Of a stretch of 64,000 bases of DNA, positions 36,201 to 44,451 are shown piece after piece. The notes under the pieces are model-generated. The model ran no database searches. It saw nothing but the letters and a program-made list of their open reading frames with translations, and was not told the origin of the DNA. The stretch comes from Dyadobacter sp. Its GTDB lineage: Bacteria; Bacteroidota; Bacteroidia; Cytophagales; Spirosomataceae. Numbering within the stretch: the first letter of the stretch is position 1; each line of letters starts with the position of its first letter. The DNA is taken from positions 265,082-329,081 of the forward strand of contig NZ_JAGIAS010000008.1 in the NCBI RefSeq assembly GCF_017744695.1, given 5' to 3'. The position numbers and the translations under genes are program-made.

Positions 36201-36406
36201 CCTTCGATCAGACCCGTGAACGAATGATACAGTTCCGGCGAGGCCACGTAGAGGGCCTCCAACATCGACGATTGCGAGAAAAAACGGATCAGCTCCCGCT
36301 CGAACAGCTCCGGGCGGTTGCCCACCCGCTCATTGAATGCATAAAGGACGTCCAATGGCAACCTGGGACGTCTCAGCACGAAGAATCCTTGGGATACAAT
36401 AGACAT
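33248..36406 (-). CDS. lanB: Class I lanthipeptide dehydratase (LanB), full length
   Basis: 1052 residues, both halves of LanB in one chain. Residues 1 to ~720 are the glutamylation domain, which uses glutamyl-tRNA to activate Ser/Thr. Residues ~740-1052 are the elimination (SpaB C-terminal) domain. The latter keeps FIRYGDPDNHIRLRFF (805-820) with the conserved arginines, VDTYKRELERYG (~854-865) and HMFLNRLF with H1008, matching the catalytic Arg and His of NisB. The enzyme should make dehydroalanine and dehydrobutyrine in the precursor core. Its neighbours are lytR/lytS, the small precursor gene and a divergent LanC-like gene. No LanT or LanP is nearby. Confidence 0.93.
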   Translation of the reverse strand: MSIVSQGFFVLRRPRLPLDVLYAFNERVGNRPELFERELIRFFSQSSMLEALYVASPELYHSFTGLIEGKVKTGVDKLLKTLYKYLVRMTSRSTPYGLFAGCATGELAQKTCIAFDEAEPFRKHVRLDMNYVAELADGLLQKSTIRNNVKFFPNTSLYPIGDAYRYVESALSNKKRLYVLASVDRNAYLDKVIATAREGTTAWQIADCIVSEEVSRAEAEQFVDAIISAQILVSELAATVTGKEFFFTIIDKLRGIEGARQDLQQLNRIAGLLQSGEQGVDKYREVESVLAEHFVTTGSKDLVQTDLFLQTQSCTINEKAVTVLAKEYQSLECLGFRNRLPEMDQFKKRFLARYEQREMPLLEVLDCETGIGYGDAMAGRADNLPLLDEMQWPEPPRPGETDISATMELRERLYRQSIAENSHRICLTDSILDEFRKTVGDAGQTPDSFYLFGNLIAGSQADIDNGNFQFAFKAMGGPSGLKLIGRFCHGNEQLSVRVKNAVAEEEALHEEGVYAEIAHLPEARIGNVLMRPHLREFEIPYLSGSSMPRENQILPEDLMVSISVSGEVILRSKRLNKRVFPRLTNAHNFSDGLPVYRFLCELTYQHDYHYLGWEWGYLASHTFLPRVEYKHWILSRATWNIDKKVVRSLTGSEALTAREWRVIRNAFDIPRFVQLRQGDSELLIDGDSDFAVEVICDSIRKFDKVTLTEFPEHIQSGFLGKPGETYVNEVLLPFLNKKESPVPARVWEQPRITEPLVRREFMAGSEWLYVKIYAGTRTADRLLTSVIKPFADRLIAESAIEKWFFIRYGDPDNHIRLRFFHGKDKSFWQTVLAELHVLMEPYLSNGTVHKIQVDTYKRELERYGHQAFEEIESIFFADSVATADLLNRLSGDDGEHFRWLSGLKGVDMLLDDLGFTLEDKKVFAGQLQERFFREFRGDTHLNVQLNNKYRQHTEEIRRFLDSGHDAQNGIDDIVTLLEKRSARIRASLGIVLPRSEISRGNFASSFVHMFLNRLFVSQQREHELVVYHYLKKYYESKLARREKVAHLTFVCA

Positions 36407-36435
36407 ATAACAGGAAGAGTTTACAATCTCTGGCT

Positions 36436-36467
36436 GAAACTAATCACCCGAACTAACTGAAAACAAA
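36436..36467 (-). promoter_or_regulatory. Weak candidate promoter of lanB
   Basis: Minus strand: TTTG (36467-36464), 20 bases, TTAGTTTC (36443-36436), two mismatches to TAnnTTTG. The lanB start is 30 bases further on. Confidence 0.3.
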
Positions 36468-36634
36468 CTATTTATGCGAACAACAGCGTTTCATCGACAA
36501 AGCGAACCATACGCCCGACGGTCATTTCCGCCTGCTGTTTCACAGTTCGTCGAATTAGATACAAGGTTGGTCTAAAAAGTTCTGCTCCCACTCCCGGTTG
36601 TCGTCACATTTGTATATAAAAACCAACCGGTACC

Positions 36635-37768
36635 ATGACGACATCAACAGGAATATCGGGGCTTTCGGCTATGATCGCCGCTGCCAAAATCGATGAGATC
36701 TATGAAGTTGTAAGTACACATAAAAAACAGCTGAGCAGTTTCGGTTTTACCCGGGGATACCTCGGCGTTTCTGTTTTCACTTATTTATATGCAGTGCATT
36801 CGGGCAAAAAACAATACCTCGACGCTGCGCGGGATGCATTCGACCATGCCTGCGACCTCGTAGACAGCGATCCGCTGAAAGCCTATCCGCAGGACTTTGC
36901 CAGTTTGGGTGCGGTGGCGCAATACCTCTGTCAGGTCAGCGTGCTGGACCTCGACCCCAATGTTTTCCTAAGCGACATAGATGCTGTTTTGCTCAAAAAA
37001 ATGCGTTCCGAGTTATATATCGGGAACCTGGGTGGCTTTGAAAGCGGTGCACTCGGCTACGGCATTTATTTCCTTCAAAGGAGCTATTACAACAGAGCGT
37101 TCGCCCAACCGGTTATCGATGAACTAGTCCAGGGCATTGTACGCTACGCGATACCTACGGGCGAAGGTTGCTACTGGCAATCGGGATTGAACGGGCACCA
37201 TACCAGGCCTGCCGTGTTCTCCCCAATCGAAAGTACAGCTATACTTCTTTTTCTGGCCCGGGCCATCGATATGGGCCTCTGCCCTGCCGATTTCCTGGAA
37301 GGGATCGTTGGTGAGGCGGTTACTTATCTGGAAAATCAGCAGACTGACGCGAATGCCGAAACCGGTTATGCATTATTACGCACCGGTGCGGCATTCGGCA
37401 ATCCGTCCTGGACACGGGCAGGATTGGAAATGCTGAGAAAATACGCCAAATGCCGGCAGGAGCACCTGAGTGCTACCAGGGATGCCGGAATACAATACGG
37501 GGCCGCCGGCATCGCATTATTGTTCGATCGCGTTGCCCGGCTCACCTACGACCAAACGCTTGAAAACGCTGCCGGATTCTGGTACAGGCAAATTCTCCGG
37601 TTCGATATTCACCCTGATGGATTTGCGGGTTACAAAACGCCCGAAAACTCCTGGAATATGCAAAAAAACCTGGCATTCGGGGAGGGCATCGCAGGCATCG
37701 GCAGCGCATTGGTGAAAGCGCTGCACCCTGAAAAAGTCAACTTCGATGACCTTATCTGGCATTTCTGA
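36635..37768 (+). CDS. LanC-like protein without recognisable zinc site
   Basis: 377 residues with the LanC alpha-barrel repeats (GFTRGYLGVSVFTYLYAVHSG; FESGALGYGIYFL; a C-terminal repeat YGAAGIALLFDRVARLTYD). Active LanC cyclases carry Cys, Cys and His zinc ligands (NisC C284, C330, H331) in WCYG and CHG motifs and a His in AHG. Here the matching segments read FSPIESTAI (195-203), YALLRTGAAFG (245-255) and IQYGAAGIA (286-294): no Cys or His remains in any of them. The protein is therefore probably not a zinc-dependent cyclase; it may be a scaffold or have another role. It is divergent from lanB with a 228-base gap. A start at ATG 36635 is well placed. Confidence 0.85.
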   Translation: MTTSTGISGLSAMIAAAKIDEIYEVVSTHKKQLSSFGFTRGYLGVSVFTYLYAVHSGKKQYLDAARDAFDHACDLVDSDPLKAYPQDFASLGAVAQYLCQVSVLDLDPNVFLSDIDAVLLKKMRSELYIGNLGGFESGALGYGIYFLQRSYYNRAFAQPVIDELVQGIVRYAIPTGEGCYWQSGLNGHHTRPAVFSPIESTAILLFLARAIDMGLCPADFLEGIVGEAVTYLENQQTDANAETGYALLRTGAAFGNPSWTRAGLEMLRKYAKCRQEHLSATRDAGIQYGAAGIALLFDRVARLTYDQTLENAAGFWYRQILRFDIHPDGFAGYKTPENSWNMQKNLAFGEGIAGIGSALVKALHPEKVNFDDLIWHF

Positions 37769-37796
37769 TATAACGCTTCTTCAACATTACTTAAAA

Positions 37797-37829
37797 AAAT
37801 AGCCCCCGGGAAATTCCCTGGGGCTATTT
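37797..37829. terminator. Bidirectional terminator between LanC-like and T9SS genes
   Basis: AAATAGCCCC (37797-37806) and GGGGCTATTT (37820-37829), 10-bp stem extended by an inner GGGAA/TTCCC, with A-run and T-run on either side, between convergent genes. Confidence 0.85.
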
Positions 37830-37857
37830 GCATAAAGAGGTTTAACACATGAAGCAA

Positions 37858-39132
37858 TTACCTTGCAACGATGATCTTCTGTGATTTTACTCCCCCATCT
37901 TTGTTAACGACTTTCACAAGATACATTCCGGCAGCAAGTCCGTCGACCCTGAACGTTCCGCCCGCATCGATACCAGTTTCCTTCACGGTTTTTCCGCTCA
38001 TGTCAATGACCGAAATGCTTTTGACATGATCCGCATCCTGAATGTACACGATGTCGCGTGCAGGGTTCGGATAAGCAAGCTGCTTCGAAAGCTGATCGAA
38101 GGTCACGTTTTTGATGCTACTGTAAGCGAATGTTTCGTCTTTATCCACCATTCTCAGGCGATAAAGGTTTTCGCCACCCAATGGGTTTGCATCGGTGAAT
38201 TTGTAATTGACAAGCACCTTACTTTCGCCTGTGGACGCCACGGTACCTATCTTGGTCCAGGCCTTGCCATTCGCGCTGCGCTCAATCTCGAAGCGGTCGC
38301 TGTTGGTTTCGGCCGTGGTAGCCCAATTGAGCGAAGTCGTAGCGCCTTCCTTGCGAGCATCGAATGACACCAGTGTCACAGGCAACGCGATGTTTGCGCC
38401 AAAAGTAAATGCCGAATAGTTGTTGGGTATTACACCAGTGGCGGTAACGCTGCCGGTACCTGCCAGCGTGCCTGTCGTGCCCCCTGCTTTACCCAGGCTT
38501 TCCCATTGAGAGGTGGCCGGGTTGTATCCCACTATAATCAGATTGACCATATTCGAACTCGTGAGCGCAGTCAGATTGCTCGCCGCATCCCAGTTAAGCG
38601 TAATATTTACCGGCCCCGCGCCGTCCAGGTCCCAATATTCCAGGGCGCTTACACCGGTCACATCGGACTTCATGTTTGTCAGCGGAAACGGTGCACCGGC
38701 AGGCAACGTGGCAGCCCCGGCACTTTCGGACCAGTAAGCGGCCTTATAAACCCCTGATGTGGCAGGAGCAGAAATGCCGATGGGACGTAACCTGGTACCA
38801 TCACCAACGGGAAAATCAAATGCGCTTGTTCCGTCTTTCGACACATAGCCATCTACGTGGTTCGCGTCGTCCTGCCCGGTGTAGGTGGCACTGGCTCCAA
38901 ACCCGAGGATTCCCGGCGAAAGGGCACGATTGGCTTTGATAATGCCCGGTTGAATAGCCGCCCCTCCTGTCAGGAAGGTGTGCGTTCCAAACACGGTCAT
39001 CTGCGTGCCGCTTTCGATGACCGTATTCCCCTGGCTGCTCGATTGCGCAGCCGCGGGATCGGTCATCAGCGAGAGCGACAGGCACAGGCCTGCGCTCAGG
39101 CCAATGAGCTTTTTATGGATGATTTTGTGCAT
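37858..39132 (-). CDS. T9SS type A sorting domain protein, secreted
   Basis: 424 residues. A signal peptide (LSAGLCLSLSLMTDPAAAQ) is followed by a Ser/Thr/Gly-rich beta region. A fibronectin-like segment (~275-335, LNWATTAETNSDRFEIERS) leads to a Por secretion tail (~345-424, YPNPARDIVYIQ, GMYLVKVVNKDG, QKIIVAR). Exported by Sec and then by type IX secretion to the surface. No enzymatic domain is visible. It starts 7 bases after the S74-domain gene, so the two are a unit. Confidence 0.9.
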   Translation of the reverse strand: MHKIIHKKLIGLSAGLCLSLSLMTDPAAAQSSSQGNTVIESGTQMTVFGTHTFLTGGAAIQPGIIKANRALSPGILGFGASATYTGQDDANHVDGYVSKDGTSAFDFPVGDGTRLRPIGISAPATSGVYKAAYWSESAGAATLPAGAPFPLTNMKSDVTGVSALEYWDLDGAGPVNITLNWDAASNLTALTSSNMVNLIIVGYNPATSQWESLGKAGGTTGTLAGTGSVTATGVIPNNYSAFTFGANIALPVTLVSFDARKEGATTSLNWATTAETNSDRFEIERSANGKAWTKIGTVASTGESKVLVNYKFTDANPLGGENLYRLRMVDKDETFAYSSIKNVTFDQLSKQLAYPNPARDIVYIQDADHVKSISVIDMSGKTVKETGIDAGGTFRVDGLAAGMYLVKVVNKDGGVKSQKIIVAR

Positions 39133-39139
39133 AGTTCAC

Positions 39140-40678
39140 TCATTTTGAAATGGTAGCCTCAGATGATTTCTGCCCGGCATTGCCCAACATCGCCTTGATG
39201 CTGGCTACTTCTGCTTTCAGCGCATTCATTTCGCTCAGTTGCGCTTTCAGCGATTCGATTTCTTTCTGTTGATCTTGAACTGCTTTTACCAGAAGCGGGG
39301 TGATTTTGCTGGCATCCACTCTCCATGGATTGGTTTTGGCATCTTCACCACCCACGGTAACCGCTTCCGGGAACACTTTGTAGAGATCCTGTGCAAGGAA
39401 ACCGATTGTACGCTCTTTCTTCGGGTTCGCGATGTAGTTGTATTCCACCACACCTATTTTCATCAGATCCTGGATCGAGTAATGTGTGCTTTTGATATTT
39501 TCCTTCAAACGGCGGTCAGAGGTTGGAGCTGGAAAACCCACGTCTCCGTTGCTGTTACGGAATATTCTACCCTCTTCGCTACCGTTCACACGGAATACGA
39601 CAAATGGTTCCGAGGCAGGAGGCATATTCTTTTTTGTTAAAACCAGGTTCGGAGCATCGCCAGACTGAACAACAATTTGAGCTCGGTTGATTTGTACGTT
39701 TTGACCATCAACAACTCTCACGCCTTCCTGATAAAGCCGGTAACCGCTTAGGTTTGCTGTGCCTTGTGCCAGTTCGCCTGCATCTACATCCTGCTCAGAC
39801 CCTTGAAGCGAGCCGTTGACATGAACCAGGTTGGGTGCATTAACGAGTGTAACCCCGATGCCCAGTTTACCGCTGGGCGTCAGCATCATTCTTGGCTGTG
39901 GAGTTTCGCCGCCGGCAGCAGTCGTATGGAATACCAACCCGCCGTTACCGTTTTGTACGGTAGGGCGTACAGCAATCCGGTATTGAAGTGGATTACCGGC
40001 AACGTTTGTCAAGTCGATAGCCCCGCCGTAACCCGCGTCGATGGCATTGCCTCTGTAAAGTTGAATGATACCGCCCGGTGTGATGGTCGATTTACCACTG
40101 TTGGCCGGCGTTTCCCGTCGAACTACTATATGACCGAATCGGGAGATCAGGCCTCTCTTTGCACCGCCAGCATCATTTGAGGTTAATCCGGCAAAGAAAG
40201 GTGTCTTGGTAGGAGAAGAATAAGCTACCCAGGCTCCATTGATACAGCTCCATTGCTGACCGAAAGTAGCACTGTTTTCATCCGAGTCTGTATAGATGGT
40301 TTTGGCCGGACAGCTACCGGTTGGTGCACCGTTACCTTCGATATAATTATACGTATCGTTCGAGTTCAATCTCACCCATGTCGAACCATCGAAAAAGTAT
40401 TCGCCTGGCTGTACCTCAGCGTTGTCCGTCGTGTTGTACACGTGCATACCGGCTACGGCATTGGTAACCGGAGCTGCCACTGTGGTGGAAGTAAGCGCTA
40501 CGCGAGGAAGCAATAGCCCTTTCGTTGCACTTTCCAGTTCCAGAATAGAACTTGGATTAATCGTGTTCGGGTTGTCCCCGATCTTTACCTGCGCCATCAA
40601 TGGCGAACCCGCAAAAAGCAAACCGGCGGTAATTCCGAATGCACCGGTAGTGCGTGTTAGTAGTTGTTTTACTTTCAT
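39140..40678 (-). CDS. Secreted protein with S74-type intramolecular chaperone (tail-fibre) domain
   Basis: 512 residues. Signal peptide (~1-30), a repetitive Ser/Thr/Asn-rich middle typical of trimeric beta fibres, then the S74 domain from SDRRLKENI (387-395) through IGFLAQDLYKVFPEAV to a coiled coil (~465-505) containing QDQQKEIESLKAQLSE. In phage tail fibres this domain guides trimerisation and cuts itself off at Ser-Asp; here SDRR keeps the Ser-Asp. In Bacteroidota such proteins are surface fibres. It is the first gene of the unit that ends with the T9SS protein. Not phage by context. Confidence 0.85.
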   Translation of the reverse strand: MKVKQLLTRTTGAFGITAGLLFAGSPLMAQVKIGDNPNTINPSSILELESATKGLLLPRVALTSTTVAAPVTNAVAGMHVYNTTDNAEVQPGEYFFDGSTWVRLNSNDTYNYIEGNGAPTGSCPAKTIYTDSDENSATFGQQWSCINGAWVAYSSPTKTPFFAGLTSNDAGGAKRGLISRFGHIVVRRETPANSGKSTITPGGIIQLYRGNAIDAGYGGAIDLTNVAGNPLQYRIAVRPTVQNGNGGLVFHTTAAGGETPQPRMMLTPSGKLGIGVTLVNAPNLVHVNGSLQGSEQDVDAGELAQGTANLSGYRLYQEGVRVVDGQNVQINRAQIVVQSGDAPNLVLTKKNMPPASEPFVVFRVNGSEEGRIFRNSNGDVGFPAPTSDRRLKENIKSTHYSIQDLMKIGVVEYNYIANPKKERTIGFLAQDLYKVFPEAVTVGGEDAKTNPWRVDASKITPLLVKAVQDQQKEIESLKAQLSEMNALKAEVASIKAMLGNAGQKSSEATISK

Positions 40679-41105
40679 TGTTTAATTGGTTTTAATTAAC
40701 AAATGGTTTAAAAACAGTATTAAATTGACAAGCGATTGATTTTCCGGGACGCGACTTCCAGCCTTTCATTGCTGAATGGATCTTCTGGGTTATTTTGATT
40801 TCTATGGGGCTTAATGGACTGGCTGAACCTTGAAAGGATCAGAGATTGCTATCTCAAAACAGCTACCGGACGGTCAGTCACGGCAATGACCTGTGATGCA
40901 AACTATATCTACAAAGTAGCGGCAAAAATGTATCCGATTCGAAGGACGTGCGAAACAATCCGAATCCGCGTTTTACACAAATATCTGTTTATCAATATAT
41001 TAATAAATATGTTTTCGATAAAGCATAGAAACAGTTCTATACTTTACTCTCATAAAAAATAGATAGTAAATGGAGGTATTTTTATTCCGAACGTGGATCG
41101 GCAAA
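40679..41105. other. Intergenic region, no gene supported
   Basis: 427 bases between two minus-strand genes. AT-rich at 40970-41070. An 82-codon plus-strand frame (40814-41062) lacks any recognisable domain, promoter or conserved composition and is not accepted. The promoter of the S74 gene must lie near 40680-40760 but I find no good match. Confidence 0.35.
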
Positions 41106-41750
41106 CTATTTGGAGAGGTGATACAGCTCGACGCGCTTCGCGAGATCCAGCAGGTTATTAACGCCAAGTTTCTTGAAAATGCGGGCTTTGAAAGTGCTGA
41201 CAGTTGTGCTTTTCAGATTCAATTGACCGGCAATATCCTTTGTCCACTTGCCTTCCAGCAGCATCTCCATTACCACCAGTTCTTTGGGCGATAAAAGTTC
41301 GGCGGGATCGGCTCCCCCCTGCTGCACCATGGAACTCAGCAACTGCGCCCGGACAACCGGGCTGAGGTACTTCTGTCCTTTAAGAACCACCCGGATGGCA
41401 TCCTGCAATTCGGTGGCTTTGGATTCTTTGGAGACAAACCCGGCTGCGCCCGCGCGAATGCAATGCAAACCGTACAGCTCTTCCTTCTGTCCCGAGAAGA
41501 CGAGTACCGGAACGTTGGGTTGCAGCGCACGCAACTTCTCGATCGTCAGCAAATGGTTGGCACCGGGTATGTTCAAATCGAGGATAATCAGCTGATAATT
41601 CTTCGAAGAGACCGCATACGCCGCTTCCTTGAAGTTAGCCGCAGTGTCTACGACAGCATCATTGATCACCTCCTGAACGAGCATGCTGGTGGCGATTCGG
41701 ACGATATCGTGGTCTTCGACGAGTAAGATTCGGGCTGGGGAAGGCTGCAA
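41106..41750 (-). CDS. NarL/FixJ-type response regulator (Asp present)
   Basis: 214 residues. Receiver with E12/D13 (LLVEDHDIVR), phosphorylation site D58 (LIILDLNIPG), Ser in VLVFSGQ and Lys in GFVSKES. The C-terminal LuxR HTH (~150-210) has LSPKELVVMEMLLEGKWTKDIAGQ and STTVSTFKARIFKKLGV. First of four related regulators beside the paired propeller kinases, and divergent from the second. Probable partner of one of those kinases. Confidence 0.92.
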   Translation of the reverse strand: MQPSPARILLVEDHDIVRIATSMLVQEVINDAVVDTAANFKEAAYAVSSKNYQLIILDLNIPGANHLLTIEKLRALQPNVPVLVFSGQKEELYGLHCIRAGAAGFVSKESKATELQDAIRVVLKGQKYLSPVVRAQLLSSMVQQGGADPAELLSPKELVVMEMLLEGKWTKDIAGQLNLKSTTVSTFKARIFKKLGVNNLLDLAKRVELYHLSK

Positions 41751-41935
41751 TGGTAGTGGTGGTTGTCAATGATATCCCGAAGTAACAACAAAAACTCCAG
41801 GAAATTCCATCGAAAAGCGTAGTACTATGTTGACAACCCGAAATCAACATCTCCATTGCACCCGCGGGTGCGCGTACCTAGTTTTGATGTGACAAAGCCG
41901 TAACCGCGCTTGTCTGAATCAAATTACTATCTGAG

Positions 41936-42577
41936 ATGAATGCATTACTAATTGAGGATCATGCCGTTGTCAGAATGGGCATGCGTCTGGTGATACGCGA
42001 ACTATTTCAAAACGCAACGGTTTTGGAGTCCGAAGATTTTAACGAAGGCATCCGGATCGTTCAGAACAAACCTATCGACCTCGTTGTGCTCGACATCCAT
42101 CTTCCCGGCGGCCAGGATGTCAAGATGATCGACATGATCAAAAAAGCGAGGACGGAAACAAAAATTCTGATTTTCAGCGGACTACCGGAGGAAAAGTATG
42201 CATTGAAATATATACAGGCCGGGGCTGACGGCTATTTATCGAAGCGATCCGACCCGGAGATGTACGGGGAAGCAGTGTCGGCGGTGGTAAACGACAGGAA
42301 ATACCTCAGCGAGGCCGTCCGCGAACAACTGGTGACGCAATTACCCCAGAATTACAACAAAATCAAGCGACGGAAATGGATCGGATTGACCGACCGGGAA
42401 CTGGAAATCAGCAGACTGCTTATCAGGGGAATGTGGACTAAGGAGATCGCCACCCAGTTACAGCTGAAATTGAGTACCGTGAGTACGTTTAAAAAGAAGA
42501 TTTTCCAGAAATGCGGTGTCACGAGTGCGATTGAACTCTCCAAAATCATTGACGATGTCGCAGCAACGGCCTGTTAA
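41936..42577 (+). CDS. NarL/FixJ-type response regulator (Asp present)
   Basis: 213 residues. Receiver with E7/D8 (LLIEDHAVVR), D53 (LVVLDIHLPGG), Ser in ILIFSGL and Lys in GYLSKRS. LuxR HTH with LTDRELEISRLLIRGMWTKE and LSTVSTFKKKIFQKCGV. Only plus-strand member of the four. All the features for phosphorylation are intact. Confidence 0.92.
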   Translation: MNALLIEDHAVVRMGMRLVIRELFQNATVLESEDFNEGIRIVQNKPIDLVVLDIHLPGGQDVKMIDMIKKARTETKILIFSGLPEEKYALKYIQAGADGYLSKRSDPEMYGEAVSAVVNDRKYLSEAVREQLVTQLPQNYNKIKRRKWIGLTDRELEISRLLIRGMWTKEIATQLQLKLSTVSTFKKKIFQKCGVTSAIELSKIIDDVAATAC

Positions 42578-42592
42578 TGTGCCATAATTACG

Positions 42593-42613
42593 GGTAGCCT
42601 CCTGCCGGCTACC
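42593..42613. terminator. Hairpin between two convergent regulator genes
   Basis: GGTAGCC (42593-42599) and GGCTACC (42607-42613), 7-bp stem with a 7-base loop, in the 31-base gap and overlapping the end of the minus-strand regulator gene. No T-run. Confidence 0.4.
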
Positions 42614-43235
42614 GAAGTATTTCCATTTTTTCCGACAAGGCTACCAGATTGCTCACCTGCAGCTTCTTAAAAACGTTCGCTTTAAACGTGCTGACCGTGC
42701 TTTCTTTCAGGTTCAGCATGTCGGCAATCGCTCTTATTTTATTTCCTTCCAGTAATAAATGCACTACCAGCCGTTCCCGCGGCGTGAGCGACTGTAACGG
42801 GTTGTGGTCCGACGCATCCACATTGGCAATCACCTGCGACAGCAGGCTTTCCTGTATCGCTTTACTAAAATAGGTCTTCGAATCGAGTACCATATCGATC
42901 GCAATGCGCAGTTCATCGCCGGAAACGTCTTTGGACAAAAACCCGTGCGCACCGGAGGAAACCGCAGGCAGCGCATAGGTAGCCTCACTCATCGACGAAT
43001 ACACGAGGATCTTACCTCCGCGCGCCATCGCCCGCATTTCACGGATCGTGTGCATACCCCCGCCGGGAATGCCTATTTCGATAATGATCAGGTCGAAGAA
43101 TTGCTTTCCGATTATTTCGATCGCCTCATCGAGCTGTGCCATGAGCATAACCCTGGCCTGCGGCTTGTGGTCTTTTACTTCCCGTTTAATGGCCGATCTC
43201 ATGAGCGGATGGCCGTCAATAACGAGCACTTTCAT
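42609..43235 (-). CDS. NarL/FixJ-type regulator with Glu at the phosphorylation site
   Basis: 208 residues. The receiver fold is present (LVIDGHPLMR; IIIEIGIPGGG; ILVYSSM; GFLSKDV), but the residue aligned with the phospho-Asp is E53, and the acidic pocket is D7-G8 instead of two acidic residues. Glu at this site often mimics the phosphorylated state, so the protein may be constitutively active or signal without phosphorylation. The LuxR HTH is normal (LTPRERLVVHLLLEGNKIRA; ESTVSTFKANVFKKLQV). Confidence 0.9.
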   Translation of the reverse strand: MKVLVIDGHPLMRSAIKREVKDHKPQARVMLMAQLDEAIEIIGKQFFDLIIIEIGIPGGGMHTIREMRAMARGGKILVYSSMSEATYALPAVSSGAHGFLSKDVSGDELRIAIDMVLDSKTYFSKAIQESLLSQVIANVDASDHNPLQSLTPRERLVVHLLLEGNKIRAIADMLNLKESTVSTFKANVFKKLQVSNLVALSEKMEILR

Positions 43236-43551
43236 AGGTCAAAAGAAGGGGTCAAGGCTTAAAATTGATGTGATAAATAACAGATGTTCATGCGCCGAGG
43301 CTCCCGGGGAGTCCGTTTCCGGCGCGTGTGTATAGTGTGAACAGGTTTATCATAAAATCGGGATTCCCGAAAGACAAAATCCCCATGCCATCGCCCACTA
43401 CAATATGAACGATTATATATATACGCAATCTATAAAATCCTCAGATTTGATAGTGCGGGGAAGCTCAGCCTATCCGCATCAAAACTAAATAGAAATACGT
43501 CGTATTAGCTCGCACCGACTGAAACTATACCATAGAAAGATTTCTATTACT
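43236..43551. other. Intergenic region between two regulator genes
   Basis: 316 bases between two minus-strand regulator genes. Includes an AT-rich stretch near 43410-43440. No gene or clear promoter element seen. Confidence 0.35.
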
Positions 43552-44181
43552 TCAAAAACCCGCGGCTTTCTGCGATAGCTCGAACGTATCTATCACATTC
43601 ATTTTCTTATAGATACGCTTTTTGTACGTGCTTACCGTGTTGCATTTTACATTAAGCAGGAAAGCAATCTCCTTGGTCGATTTTCCCTGTACCACCTGGT
43701 TCATCACAATCCTCTCGCGCTGGGAAAGCGTTTCGAGCGATTCTATGGCTTCCTTCTGATGGTCGGTATCGATCATCGAGATCAGTGCAGCCTGCAACCC
43801 GACGCTCAGGTATTTCCCGCCCGAGCCAACGATAGCGATCGCCTTGGCGAGGTCGGCGGGCTTTTCGCGCTTCATGATGAACCCATCGGCGCCGCCCCGG
43901 AGCGCCGGAAGGGCAAAAATGCGTTCTGACAGGCCGGAATAGAATAATATGGCAATGCCGGGTTTGACGGATTTCAGCAATTGGATAATCTCCGAAGAAA
44001 TCAATCCCTCCATTTTGACTTCGGTGATTACCATTCCGATATCGGGATTTTCTCGGAGCACCACCCTGGCAGTTGTCAGGTCCGCAGCCTCAAAAAGTTG
44101 ATAGTCGCCGGGAATGGTTCCCAGAAATAACCGCATGCCGGTGCGCAGCAGCGTTTGGTCGTCGATAATGAGTATGTTCAT
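43552..44181 (-). CDS. NarL/FixJ-type regulator with Glu at the phosphorylation site
   Basis: 209 residues from ATG 44181 (MNILIIDDQTLLRTGM), where receiver homology begins; an upstream ATG at 44304 would add 41 residues that look non-coding. D7/D8 are present, but the strand that carries the phospho-Asp reads VITEVKMEG with E54 in its place. Ser (ILFYSGL) and Lys (GFIMKRE) remain. LuxR HTH with LSQRERIVMNQVVQGKSTKE and CNTVSTYKKRIYKKMNV. Divergent from the propeller kinase gene. Confidence 0.9.
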   Translation of the reverse strand: MNILIIDDQTLLRTGMRLFLGTIPGDYQLFEAADLTTARVVLRENPDIGMVITEVKMEGLISSEIIQLLKSVKPGIAILFYSGLSERIFALPALRGGADGFIMKREKPADLAKAIAIVGSGGKYLSVGLQAALISMIDTDHQKEAIESLETLSQRERIVMNQVVQGKSTKEIAFLLNVKCNTVSTYKKRIYKKMNVIDTFELSQKAAGF

Positions 44182-44451
44182 GCTAGTAGGGCCAATGGCC
44201 GGTCGGTACAGACAACAGCCGCGCCCGGGCGCGACGTATAGGAGTAAAAGAATAAACTGGTGACATCGGTAAAAGTAGGCTGAAACGGCTTTTGTTACAA
44301 TCACCCCTTCACAAATAAGATATAGAATGATTTCTACGGTTTCGAAAGGGGCATTTACGATTACCTGTCATTTTTTTGTTATCGGCAACTGAATGATTTC
44401 GCTTACTTTGCCTTGAAATCCCGATATACCTAAACCACAAGTATAAATTCA

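Noticed and set aside
36472..36591. 39-codon minus-strand frame just upstream of lanB, considered as a second precursor
   Set aside because: It has no Cys, few Ser/Thr and no leader motif, starts with GTG, and an opposite-strand frame of 33 codons overlaps it. Coding is not supported.
39140..40678. S74 tail-fibre domain as a sign of a prophage
   Set aside because: No capsid, terminase, portal or integrase nearby; it has a signal peptide and is co-transcribed with a T9SS protein, so it is a surface protein.
40814..41062. 82-codon plus-strand frame in the gap after the S74 gene
   Set aside because: No domain, no promoter, and AT-rich second half; looks like chance.
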